A stretch of DNA of 64,000 nucleotides from Cryobacterium psychrotolerans (lineage in GTDB: Bacteria > Actinomycetota > Actinomycetes > Actinomycetales > Microbacteriaceae), in assembly GCF_900101115.1 (NCBI RefSeq), contig NZ_FNFU01000002.1, positions 1 through 64,000 on the forward strand. The letters run 5' to 3'. Positions 8,380-17,219 of the stretch are shown here, piece after piece. Under the pieces are notes generated by a model. The model saw nothing but the letters and a program-made list of their open reading frames with translations, had not been told where the DNA came from and did no database searches. A program made the position numbers and the translations under genes. Numbering within the stretch: the stretch's first letter is position 1; every line of letters starts with the position of its first letter.

Positions 8380-9327
8380 GTGAAAGTCATGCAAAACTCA
8401 TTTCCTTGGTCTGCCCGAAAGTCCGCCAGCGTCACCGAAACCCGCAAAACCCGCAAAAATCGCAGGAGCACCCGCCTCCGCCGCACCCGCCGCGGCACCG
8501 TGCTGGCCGGCGCCATCATCGCCGTCGGCGCACTCGTCGGAAACGGCCTCGTGCTGCAGCCCGCGCTTGCGGCGCAAAGCGAGAGCATCGCCGCCACGGC
8601 GGCCCTCGCGGCAAGCACCGGGTCCCACGCCGAGCAGCTGGATTCCTATGACGGCGTGCTGCGTGCCCACGCCGAGAAGAGCGCCACCGCCACGCTGACC
8701 ATTGCCAAGAGCGCGATGACCGCGGCGAAGGGCAAGTCGGATGCCACGGCGCTGACCGCGTCCGTCGCCTCGCTCGCCTACTTCCCGAAGCTCTACCCGG
8801 AGCAGATCTTCGAGCTCGTCGACAACACCAAAGCCGAAACCGCGACGCTGACGGCCGCGACGGCCGTGGTCGACCGCACGGCCGCGCAGAAATCCGCTGC
8901 CGAAGCGGCCGCGAAAGCCGCCGCAGAAGCGGCCGCAGCACAGGCGGCCGCGGCGAAAGCGGCCGAAGCCGTTCCCGCAGCACCGGCTGCCTCCACGTCT
9001 CGCCCGTCCGCTCCGACCAATCCCAGCGGCGCGCAGGCCATCGCCCGAGACCTGATGGCCTCCAAATATGGCTGGGGTGCCGACCAGTTCGGCTGCCTCG
9101 TGCCTCTCTGGGACAGGGAGTCCGGCTGGGATGTGAATGCCTATAACTCCTCGAGCGGAGCCACGGGTATCCCGCAGGCGCTGCCGGGCAGCAAGATGGC
9201 CACCGCCGGCTCCGACTGGCAGACCAGCGCCGCCACGCAGATCACCTGGGGCCTGGGATACATCGCGGACCGCTACGGCACACCCTGTGCCGCCTGGGAC
9301 CACTCCGAATCGGTGGGCTGGTACTAA
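8380..9327 (+). CDS. Secreted protein with aggregation-promoting-factor/lysozyme-like C-terminal domain
   Basis: 315 residues. A very basic N-terminus (about residues 5-33) precedes a hydrophobic signal segment (GTVLAGAIIAVGALVGNG) with AxA cleavage. An Ala-rich helical stretch (AAAKAAAEAAAAQAAAAKAA, about residues 195-215) follows, then a ~100-residue domain with WDRESGWDVNAYN, GIPQALPGSKMA and ITWGLGYIADRYG. That domain is the lysozyme-like fold of APF proteins and lytic transglycosylases, so it probably acts on peptidoglycan outside the cell. GTG 8380 and ATG 8389 are both possible starts; no clear Shine-Dalgarno sequence separates them. Confidence 0.8.
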   Translation: MKVMQNSFPWSARKSASVTETRKTRKNRRSTRLRRTRRGTVLAGAIIAVGALVGNGLVLQPALAAQSESIAATAALAASTGSHAEQLDSYDGVLRAHAEKSATATLTIAKSAMTAAKGKSDATALTASVASLAYFPKLYPEQIFELVDNTKAETATLTAATAVVDRTAAQKSAAEAAAKAAAEAAAAQAAAAKAAEAVPAAPAASTSRPSAPTNPSGAQAIARDLMASKYGWGADQFGCLVPLWDRESGWDVNAYNSSSGATGIPQALPGSKMATAGSDWQTSAATQITWGLGYIADRYGTPCAAWDHSESVGWY

Positions 9328-9376
9328 CCGGACTGCCCGGCCCGCTCACTAGCGGGTCGGGTGTTCGCGGGCCTGT

Positions 9377-11515
9377 TCAGGTTCGGCCTCGGCCGCGGCG
9401 GGCGACCGCGTCGATCGTCACCGCGGCGACGAGCACCAGGGCGGTGACCACGTACTTGGCCGGCGCGCTGTAGCCCTGCAGGCCCATGCCGTTGTCGATC
9501 GCCGCGATCACCAGCCCGCCCAGCACGCCGTGCAGCACCTTGCCTCGCCCCCCAAAGAGGCTGGTGCCGCCGATGACGGCTGCCGCCACCGCGTAGAGCA
9601 CCAGCGTGCCGCCGTCGTACGAGGTTGACACCGAGCGCAGCCGGGACGCATAAACGATGCCGGCGATACCGGCGGTGAACGAGGCGAGCATGAAGGCGAG
9701 TGTGCGGATGCGTGCCAGGTTCACTCCGCCGCGACGAGCGGCCTCGGCATTGCCGCCGATGGCGTAGACGTAGCGGCCGAACCGGGTGCGGCCGAGCAGC
9801 AGCGTCCAGGCCGCGAGCACACCGAGGACCACGAGCAGCACCCAGGGAACGCCGCGAATTTCGACCAGCGTGCCGCGGTTGGTGTTGCAGAGCAGCACGA
9901 TGGCCACACCGGCGGCGAGCGCGGCCGCGATCTTCAGGGCGCTGACGCTGGCCGGCGGTGCGACCAGTCCGCTCTTCCGCCGGCGGGCGTCGCGCAGCCA
10001 GGTCCATGCGCTGAACACACCGGCGATGACGAGCATCACGATCCAGCTGGTGAGCGGGCTGAGGTTGCCGCTGGCGATGTTGTTGATGACGTCGTCGTTG
10101 ATGGTCACGACGCCGCCGCTGCCCAGGATCATCAGCATCACGCCCAGCCAGCCGAGCTGCCCGGCGAGCGTCACGACGAACGACGGCAGCCCGAGCCGGG
10201 TGATGATCGTTCCGTGCAGCACCCCGATCGCGGCGCAGGTGAGCAAACCGGCGGCGATCGCCGCCCACCACGGCCAGCCCATCGACTCTCGAAGCAGTTC
10301 GGCCATGATGACGCCGCCCACCCCGCCGACATAGCCGATGGACAGGTCGATCTCGCCGAGCAGCAGCACGAAGACCTGGCCCATCGCCAGCAGCATGAAC
10401 ACGGAGCCCTGGATGAGCAGGTTCACCATGTTGCCGGGGGTCAGGAAGTTCGGGTTGAGGGACTGGAACAGGATGGAGATGAGCAGCAGGCCCCCGAGTA
10501 CCGGCAGCACACCGCTTTCGCCGCCGCGAACCCGGGACATTGCCCCACGGACGTATTCGGGCAAGGACGTGGCGATATTCGGATTCAGGGCGAGCGCGGT
10601 CTTGTGACCGGCCGCAGTGGCTGCTGCGGTCGTGGGCTCCTCCCGGGGAAGGCCGACGGCCGCCGGAGCCGTCTTCGACGGGGCCGGTATCGAATGCTCC
10701 GGTTGCGCGCGCGGTGCGGCTGCCGGCCGGACCCGGTCCGACGCGCCTGTGGTCATCAGGTCGACCACGATCTGCCGGTCGAGTTGCGCAGCGGGCTGGA
10801 CCTCAACCAGCCGACCGAGGCGGAGCACGGCGATGCGATCGGCGACCCGGAAGACGTCGTTCATGTTGTGTGAGATGACGATGACGGCGAGGCCACGGTC
10901 GGCGAGCTGGCGAATCAGGGTGAGCACGACCTCGGTCTGGGCGACGCCGAGAGCAGCGGTCGGCTCGTCCATGATGACGAGCTTCGAGTTCCACAGCACC
11001 GACTTCGCGATCGCCACGGACTGGCGCTGCCCACCCGAGAGAGACGCGACGGGCTGCCTGATCGACCGGACGCTCGTCACGGCCAGGCTGCTGAGGGTCT
11101 CGCGGGCCGCGATCTCCATGCTCTCCTCATCGAGCAGAAAGTGTCGCCGGCGCTCTCGGCCGAGGAACATGTTCTGCACGATGTCGAGGTTGTCGCACAG
11201 GGCCAGATCCTGGTACACCGTCTCGATGCCCAGTTCGGCGGCCTCGTGCGGCGAGCTCAACCGCACGGTCTTGCCCTCCCAGAGGAGCTCGCCGTCATCG
11301 GGAGCGTAGATGCCGGCGATGCACTTGATCAGCACCGACTTGCCCGCGCCGTTGTCGCCGGCAATCGCGGTCACCAGCCCGGCCGGCACCTCAAAGGTGA
11401 CGTCGGCCAGCGCCTGCACCGGCCCGAAGTTCTTGTCGATGCTCGCGAGGCGCAGCAGCGGGCCGGAGCCCGGTGGGTCGGGTTCCGCCGAAGGCGACTG
11501 CAGGTCAGCAATCAC
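9377..11515 (-). CDS. Fused sugar ABC importer: ATP-binding domain plus permease (XylG-XylH type)
   Basis: 712 residues. Residues ~20-260 are one ABC ATPase with Walker A GDNGAGKSVL, Q-loop VYQDLAL, signature LSGGQRQ, Walker B VIMDEPTAAL and H-loop ISHN. A Pro/Ala-rich linker (~265-320) leads to a permease of about nine helices with the BPD_transp_2 motif LLGEIDLSIGYVGGV and the IGGTSLFGGRGKV block. These are normally two proteins (XylG/XylH, RbsA/RbsC); here they are one chain with a single, not double, ATPase. With the adjacent binding protein it would import a sugar such as xylose; the substrate is inferred from similarity only. Confidence 0.88.
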   Translation of the reverse strand: MIADLQSPSAEPDPPGSGPLLRLASIDKNFGPVQALADVTFEVPAGLVTAIAGDNGAGKSVLIKCIAGIYAPDDGELLWEGKTVRLSSPHEAAELGIETVYQDLALCDNLDIVQNMFLGRERRRHFLLDEESMEIAARETLSSLAVTSVRSIRQPVASLSGGQRQSVAIAKSVLWNSKLVIMDEPTAALGVAQTEVVLTLIRQLADRGLAVIVISHNMNDVFRVADRIAVLRLGRLVEVQPAAQLDRQIVVDLMTTGASDRVRPAAAPRAQPEHSIPAPSKTAPAAVGLPREEPTTAAATAAGHKTALALNPNIATSLPEYVRGAMSRVRGGESGVLPVLGGLLLISILFQSLNPNFLTPGNMVNLLIQGSVFMLLAMGQVFVLLLGEIDLSIGYVGGVGGVIMAELLRESMGWPWWAAIAAGLLTCAAIGVLHGTIITRLGLPSFVVTLAGQLGWLGVMLMILGSGGVVTINDDVINNIASGNLSPLTSWIVMLVIAGVFSAWTWLRDARRRKSGLVAPPASVSALKIAAALAAGVAIVLLCNTNRGTLVEIRGVPWVLLVVLGVLAAWTLLLGRTRFGRYVYAIGGNAEAARRGGVNLARIRTLAFMLASFTAGIAGIVYASRLRSVSTSYDGGTLVLYAVAAAVIGGTSLFGGRGKVLHGVLGGLVIAAIDNGMGLQGYSAPAKYVVTALVLVAAVTIDAVARRGRGRT

Positions 11516-11529
11516 GATTGTCCTCTGGT

Positions 11530-11573
11530 GAGCAGTTCGTGTGGCGAGCAGTTCGTGTGGCGAGCAGTTCGTG
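11530..11573 (+). repeat. 16-bp tandem repeat, 2.75 copies
   Basis: The unit GAGCAGTTCGTGTGGC occurs at 11530-11545 and 11546-11561, with a partial third copy to 11573. It lies within 60 bp upstream of the transporter start codon, on the mRNA leader side. Confidence 0.85.
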
Positions 11574-11625
11574 CCGGTGGCCCGGCCGCTCCCGGGTCAG
11601 AGCCGGGGGCGGCCGGGTTCACCGG
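11574..11625 (-). terminator. Strong intra-operon hairpin between binding-protein and transporter genes
   Basis: CCCGGCCGCTCCCGG (11581-11595) pairs with CCGGGGGCGGCCGGG (11603-11617) with one mismatch, extended outward by CCGGTG/CACCGG. There is no clear U-tract. Such hairpins after sugar-binding-protein genes usually cause partial termination or protect the upstream mRNA, so that binding protein is made in excess over the transporter. Confidence 0.7.
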
Positions 11626-11631
11626 TGGGTG

Positions 11632-12858
11632 CTATTTGATACCGGCCTCCGTGCACGCATCCTTCACCTGTGCGATGCACAGGTCAGACACGCTCACTGC
11701 TCCGTCCTTGACAACGGTGTCGGCCATGTTCTCGGCGGTGACCCAGACCGGGGTCAGAAGCACCGAGGACACGTCGGTCCCCGCTGTGTCGTCCGTTGTG
11801 GTGCCGTTCACCAGACCCTCAGGCACTTCCTTGCCCGCCCGCAGGTAGATCGCGGCGGCGGCTGCGGCCTGGGCCTCCAGGTAGATCGGCTTGTACACCG
11901 TGCCGCATTGGTAGCCCTTGAGGATGTTCTGCAGACCGGACAGGGACGCATCCTGCCCCGTGGTCGGGAACGTCTTCGCGGGGATCTTCTTGCTCTGCAG
12001 GTAGGCGATCACCGCGTTGGCGTTGTCGTCATTGGGTGTGACGACCGCGTTGATCTTCGGGTTGGCGGTGTACTGCTGGGCGAACGTGGTCTGCGCCACT
12101 GACGGCGTCCAGGTGCCGGCGGGCTCGCCGGCCTTGATGTAGTCGCCGCTGTCGAACTTGGGCTTCAGCACGCCGTTGTAACCCTCGGCGAACAGCTTCG
12201 CGTTGTTATCGGTCGGGTCGCCGTTCATGATCAGGATGTTCGGCTTTTCAACCTTCCATTCTTCAATGCAGCTCACCTCGCCCTCACCGATCAGCTGGCC
12301 GACCTTGACGTTGTCGAAGCTGACATAGATGCGGTCCTCTGCGCCGCCCTTGACGAGGCGGTCGTAGTCGATCACCTTGACGCCGCGGGCCGTGGCGGCA
12401 GCCTCGATGGCTGCGCCCGAGCCGGAGTCGAGCGCGTCGACGAGCAGAACGGATGCCCCGGCCGTGATGTCGGCTTCGGCCTGCGTCTGCATCGTGCTCG
12501 CGCTGCCCTGCGCATTGTCGATCTTGAACTGGGTGGAGTCCAGCCCCGCGGCTTCAAACGCCTGCTTCAGGTAGGGGGCGTCGAACGTCACGTACCGCGC
12601 CGAGGTCGTCGTGTCGGGCAGCAGCACGCCGATCAGGCCCTTGCCCTCTGAGGCAAGCCCCTTGAGCTCTTCCATGGCCGAGAAGTCGGGTGTGAACGAC
12701 TCCGCGTTCAACTCCGGAACGTCGCCCCCGCCGCCCGTGTCGCTCGGGCCGGGCGACGTGCTCGGCGTTGTACACGCGGCCAGCGCCACGATGCCGAGGA
12801 CTGCAACGAAGGTGGTTCCGACGCCTCGTGCTGTGATCGTCTTACGTTTCAACATCAT
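11632..12858 (-). CDS. Sugar ABC transporter substrate-binding lipoprotein (XylF-like)
   Basis: 408 residues. The N-terminus has a signal sequence ending in the lipobox LAAC, then a Thr/Pro/Gly-rich linker, so the mature protein should be lipid-anchored outside the membrane. The body is a type 1 periplasmic-binding fold (GLIGVLLPDTTTSARYVTFD, ITAGASVLLVDALDSGSGAA, NDDNANAVIAYLQ, TGQDASLSGLQNILKGYQ), closest in pattern to xylose-binding proteins. Start codons ATG 12858/12855 follow AGGAAGGAAAG. It is the first gene of a two-gene operon with the fused transporter. Confidence 0.9.
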   Translation of the reverse strand: MMLKRKTITARGVGTTFVAVLGIVALAACTTPSTSPGPSDTGGGGDVPELNAESFTPDFSAMEELKGLASEGKGLIGVLLPDTTTSARYVTFDAPYLKQAFEAAGLDSTQFKIDNAQGSASTMQTQAEADITAGASVLLVDALDSGSGAAIEAAATARGVKVIDYDRLVKGGAEDRIYVSFDNVKVGQLIGEGEVSCIEEWKVEKPNILIMNGDPTDNNAKLFAEGYNGVLKPKFDSGDYIKAGEPAGTWTPSVAQTTFAQQYTANPKINAVVTPNDDNANAVIAYLQSKKIPAKTFPTTGQDASLSGLQNILKGYQCGTVYKPIYLEAQAAAAAAIYLRAGKEVPEGLVNGTTTDDTAGTDVSSVLLTPVWVTAENMADTVVKDGAVSVSDLCIAQVKDACTEAGIK

Positions 12859-13031
12859 CTTTCCTTCCTCTGGTTGCGATTGCAGGGGGATCGAAAGGAC
12901 GGCGTGTGCACACAGGATCCACGGACGCGAACACGTCAGGAACCTGGCAGCTGGCTACTGGATGGCCGGTGACTCGGCATCACGAGGTCCTTTCCCGGAC
13001 ACCTTGTCAAGGGACATGTCAGGCAATGGTC

Positions 13032-13043
13032 GTCAACGTTGTC
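13032..13043. promoter_or_regulatory. Candidate LacI-type operator upstream of the sugar importer operon
   Basis: GTCAACGTTGTC contains the perfect palindrome CAACGTTG with a central CG, as in LacI/GalR-family operators of sugar importers. It lies 174 bp upstream of the binding-protein start. No LacI-type regulator gene is in the window. Pattern match only. Confidence 0.35.
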
Positions 13044-13095
13044 CTATGACTCACGGTCTAGACCCGAAGTTCATTGTTCGCAAGGAGATGGCAGG

Positions 13096-14375
13096 CTACC
13101 TCGGCTGGTCGGTCGCCAGGTCCGTGCCTGGTTCGCTGGTGAAGCTGCGTCCGGTGGGTGAGGTCCATTCGAGCCGTCCGTCGCCCAGGTGCTCCAGACG
13201 CCACCCGGTCTCGCTCTTAAGTGAGTGGCAACCGGGGCAGAGGTGGGCGAGGTTGTCGTGGGCCGTTCTGCCCTGGAACTGCCAGTCGAGCGAATGGTCG
13301 AGATCGGAGTGGGCGGCGGCCCGGTTGCAGCCGGGGAATCTACAGGTTTCGTCTCGGATGCGGAGCCAGCGTTTGAGATCTTTCGGGACCTTGTAGCTTG
13401 TGCGGCCGACCGAGAGCACCACCCCCGTTTCCGGATGGACGAGCAACCGGGTGAAGCTCGGTGCTCCCGAGGCCAGTCGCCGTGCCGTGTCCGGATCGAT
13501 CGGACCGTAGCCCTCGAGGTGGCCGGCCTCCTCTGAGCGGCCCATCAGGGTCAGGACCGGGACGGTCACGTTGACCGTGGCGCGGATCCCCTTGCCGAGG
13601 CCGGAGGGGGTGACCCCGTCGATCAGGAGGTCGGTGAGGACATCCGTTCGCAGCTGGGTGAGCGTGCGGGGTTCGTCGGGCCCCTGCAAGCTCAGTGCCG
13701 CGGTGGTGACCCGGTCGTACGCGGACTGTACCCGGTCGACGCTGTCGTAGAGTACGAGTGAGGCCATCCCGTCCGCTTCGGCCTGGAAGTACGTCGCGCG
13801 GTCCGCGACGGATCGCTCGTGCCGGGCGGTGATCGTCTCGGGGTGCAGCCGCTCCCGCAGCTTCCGGGCGTTGTACTTGAGCTTGGCCGCGGTGAGCCGC
13901 CCCGCGGAGCGCAGCAGCGACGCCTCGAAGGCCGCCTTGGCCTCGTCGGGGACCGTCCAGGCCTGCCCGATCAGGACCTGCGCGTGACGGTAAGTGATCT
14001 CTCCGTTCTGTAGTGCTTCGCGGGTGGCCGGCAGGTCTTCGGTGAGGGCGCGGCTTTCGGCAATCAGCGTCTGGGCCGTGCGCTGCGGCACCCGGAGGGT
14101 GCATGCCAGTTCGCTGACGAATTCGCGTTCCGCCACTGTGGCGGCGTCCCAGCGCGACCCGGGAACGCGGGGCGCGTCCCCGGCGGTGGCCGCGCCGTAA
14201 CGGCGGTGGCCGCGCCGTAACGGCGGGCCTCGTCGACCAGTTCGGCGCGACGCGCGAACGCCTGCGCGATCTGCCGGTCGGCGGCCGCGATGGCGTCGAA
14301 ACGCACACCGCGGGCCTCCTGCTGGGCGATCAACGAAGCTGTCATGACAGTCACATTACGGGCAACCACCGACAT
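13096..14375 (-). pseudogene. DUF222/HNH endonuclease, frame broken by a 20-bp tandem duplication
   Basis: The N-terminal part (from ATG 14375 or 14345, MTASLIAQQEARGVRFDAIA) and the body (from about 14136, EREFVSELACTLRVPQRTAQ) are in different frames. At the junction a 20-bp unit is present twice (14181-14220). Deleting one copy fuses the frames into 419 residues with all DUF222 regions and a C-terminal HNH domain (CRFPGCNRAAAHSDLDHS, NLAHLCPGCHSLK, about residues 330-380). Members are abundant in actinobacteria and their nuclease role is largely untested. A shortened protein starting near 14136 might still be made. Confidence 0.85.
14181..14220 (+). repeat. 20-bp tandem duplication inside the DUF222/HNH gene
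   Basis: CGGCGGTGGCCGCGCCGTAA occurs twice in direct succession, followed by a third partial CGGCGG. Because 20 is not a multiple of three, the second copy shifts the host gene's frame. Confidence 0.92.
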
Positions 14376-14528
14376 TATGAGGCCTGTTGCTCAACCAGTG
14401 AATAACCCGGTCAAGTGCCTGATGTGGAGAACAGGAAGCTCAGGATTCCTGAGCTCGGTGCGCGTGGCTGGCTACGATGGGCGCACGGCAGGCAACTCGT
14501 TCGCTGCGCCGAAGAAGGGGTGGCGGCG

Positions 14529-17135
14529 ATGACCGGACCGGCACAGCCACTCGCCCTGCTCGGGCTCACCGCGACTGAGGCCGAGCGGCGCCTGGCCGCC
14601 GACGGCCCGAACGAGTTGCCCACGGCCAGGCCGCGCAACCTGGTGCAGCAGGCCTGGGCGGTGATCCGGCAGCCGATGCTGCTGTTGCTGCTCGGCGCAG
14701 GCACGATCAACTTCCTCCTCGCCGAGCCGCTCGACGGCGTCATCCTGATGTCGTTCGTCATCGTCGTGATCTCGATCTCCATCTATCAGGAGCGCAAGAC
14801 CGAGAACGCTCTCGCGGCGCTGCGAGACCTCTCCTCGCCGCGTGCACTGGTCATCCGCGACGGCGAGCAGACGCGCATTGCCGGGCGCGACGTCGTGCGC
14901 GGCGACCTCGTTCTGCTCTCTGAAGGCGACCGGGTTCCCGCCGATGCGGTGCTTTTCGACTGCGTCAACGTCTCCGTCAATGAATCCGCCCTCACCGGCG
15001 AATCCGTCCCGGTGCGGAAGACGGCCCTCGGCGCCGACCCGTCGGCCGCGGCGATGGGAGCGCCGGGCGGAGACGCCACCCCGTGGGTGTTCTCGGGCAC
15101 GCTCGTGCTGAAAGGGCGTGCAGTCGCGCAGGTGTTGGGAACGGGGGCGAACACCGAGTTGGGCCGCATCGGCACGGCCCTGCGCACGATCAAAACGGAG
15201 CCCACGCCGCTGCAGCGGGAGATCGACCGGCTTGTGCGGGTCATCGCGGTCATCGGGCTCCTCGCCGCGACAGCCGTCGCCGTGATCTACGGTCTTACCC
15301 GGGGCGACTGGCTCGAAGGGCTGCTGGCCGGCATCGCGACGGCCATGGCGATGCTTCCCGAGGAGTTCCCGGTCGTGCTCACGATCTTCCTGGCCGTCGG
15401 CGCCTGGCGCATGTCGAAGAAGCATGTGCTCACCCGCCGATCGGCCGTGATCGAGACCCTCGGTTCGGCGACGGTCATCTGCGTCGACAAGACCGGCACG
15501 CTCACCATGAACACCATGACCGTGCGCGAGCTGATCGTGGACGGGGCGGCTTACCGGCTTGACGGGCCGATCCTTCCCGAGCGCTTCCACACCCTCGTGG
15601 AGTTCGCCCAGCTCGCCTCGCCGATCGACCCCTTCGACCCGATGGATCGGGCCTTCCAGGACCTGGCCGAAACCGTGCTCGTCGACACCCCGCACACCCA
15701 CGCGGGCTGGGACCTGGTGCGGGAATACCCGCTGACCGAGAACCTCCTGGCGCTCTCCCACGTGTGGCGGGCGCCCGGCGGCACCGATGCCGGGCAAACC
15801 AACGCCGGGCCCACTGAGTACGTGGTCGCGGCGAAGGGCGCTCCCGAGGCCATCGCAGACCTGTGCCACTTCGATGATGAGCGGCTGGCCGCGCTCCTCG
15901 ACCAGGTCGAAGCTGCGGCGGCCAACGGCCAGCGGGTACTCGCAGTGGCCCGGGCCCGCTTCAGCGGCCCGAGCGAACTCCCCGTGCAGCAGCACGACTT
16001 CGAGTTCGAATACCTGGGCCTCGCCGGACTGCACGACCCGGTTCGACCCGGCGTGCCGGAGGCCGTCGCGGAGCTCGCCGCTGCGGGTGTGCGCACCGTG
16101 ATGATCACGGGGGACTACCCGGGCACGGCGCTGGCGATCGCGCGGGAGATCGGCCTGGACCACGCGCAGGGCTGCATCACCGGGCCGGAGCTGCGGCAGC
16201 TGGACGAGGCCGAGCTGGCCCGTCGCATCCGCACAGTCAGCGTGTTCGCCCGGATGGTCCCCGAGCAGAAGCTGCAGCTGATCCGTGCGCTCAAGGCCAA
16301 CGGAGAGGTCGTCGGGATGACCGGTGACGGGGTGAACGACGCGCCGGCTTTGCGCGCAGCCGACATCGGCATCGCGATGGGCGCCCGGGGCACGGATGTC
16401 GCCCGCGAGTCAGCGGCGCTGGTGATCACCGACGACGACTTCGCCTCGATCGCCGGAGGCATCCGTCAGGGCCGCGGCATCTTCGACAATCTGCGCAAGG
16501 CGATGTCGTACATCATCGCCGTGCATGTTCCGATCATCGGCATGGCGCTGATTCCGGTTTTCGCCGGCGAGGGCTGGCCACTGGTGCTCCTGCCGGTGCT
16601 GATCGCCTTCCTCGAGCTGATCATCGACCCGGCCTGTTCGGTGGTGTTCGAGGCGGAGCAGGCGGACCCGGCGGTGATGGAGCAGAAACCGCGCGGCCTC
16701 GGCGAGCCCATGTTCGGCCGGCGCGTACTCACGATTGCCACCGTGCAGGGCGTGACCTCCCTCCTGGCGGTGCTGGCCGTCTACCTGTGGGCCGTGCTCG
16801 GGGACCGCCCCGACGACGTCGTGCGCTCGGTGACCTTCGCCACCCTCGTGATCGGCAACCTGGCGCTCATCCTGGTGAACCGGTCGTGGACCCTGTCCAT
16901 CTGGCGAACCGTCAGGGAGCGCCGCAACCGGGCGGTGAAGTGGATTCTGCTGGGAGCCGGCGCGCTCCTGGCGCTGGTGTTGCTCGTTCCGGCGCTCAGG
17001 GACGCCTTCAACCTCGGCCCGATCGGGCTCGGGGACTGGGCGGTCGCCCTCGTCGCCGGTTTCGCGGGGGTGGCGTGGTTCGAGGTGTACAAGGCTCGCC
17101 GCAGGTCACCTCGTGTTCACTCCCGCGCCACGTGA
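14529..17135 (+). CDS. Cation-translocating P-type ATPase (P2-type)
   Basis: 868 residues. It has the phosphorylated Asp320 in CVDKTGTLTMN, the actuator motif LTGESVPVRK, the hinge MTGDGVNDAPALRAADIGIAM and the M4 sequence MLPEEFPVVLTIFLAVGA. Membrane helices lie at residues ~55-100, 235-290 and six more after ~690, and the M6 region has IDPACSVVFEAE. The PEEFP variant is that of bacterial Ca2+/Mg2+-like (P2) pumps, not heavy-metal P1B pumps, and no N-terminal CxxC domain is present. It should export or import a divalent cation using ATP. Start ATG 14529 follows GAAGGGG. Confidence 0.88.
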   Translation: MTGPAQPLALLGLTATEAERRLAADGPNELPTARPRNLVQQAWAVIRQPMLLLLLGAGTINFLLAEPLDGVILMSFVIVVISISIYQERKTENALAALRDLSSPRALVIRDGEQTRIAGRDVVRGDLVLLSEGDRVPADAVLFDCVNVSVNESALTGESVPVRKTALGADPSAAAMGAPGGDATPWVFSGTLVLKGRAVAQVLGTGANTELGRIGTALRTIKTEPTPLQREIDRLVRVIAVIGLLAATAVAVIYGLTRGDWLEGLLAGIATAMAMLPEEFPVVLTIFLAVGAWRMSKKHVLTRRSAVIETLGSATVICVDKTGTLTMNTMTVRELIVDGAAYRLDGPILPERFHTLVEFAQLASPIDPFDPMDRAFQDLAETVLVDTPHTHAGWDLVREYPLTENLLALSHVWRAPGGTDAGQTNAGPTEYVVAAKGAPEAIADLCHFDDERLAALLDQVEAAAANGQRVLAVARARFSGPSELPVQQHDFEFEYLGLAGLHDPVRPGVPEAVAELAAAGVRTVMITGDYPGTALAIAREIGLDHAQGCITGPELRQLDEAELARRIRTVSVFARMVPEQKLQLIRALKANGEVVGMTGDGVNDAPALRAADIGIAMGARGTDVARESAALVITDDDFASIAGGIRQGRGIFDNLRKAMSYIIAVHVPIIGMALIPVFAGEGWPLVLLPVLIAFLELIIDPACSVVFEAEQADPAVMEQKPRGLGEPMFGRRVLTIATVQGVTSLLAVLAVYLWAVLGDRPDDVVRSVTFATLVIGNLALILVNRSWTLSIWRTVRERRNRAVKWILLGAGALLALVLLVPALRDAFNLGPIGLGDWAVALVAGFAGVAWFEVYKARRRSPRVHSRAT

Positions 17136-17219
17136 TGGCTGCCCACCGACCCCGGCACGACAGATTGCGCGAATAGCTTCGAGGGCGTTGCATCCATCCC
17201 CTCTCAAAGGAGTAGCGCC

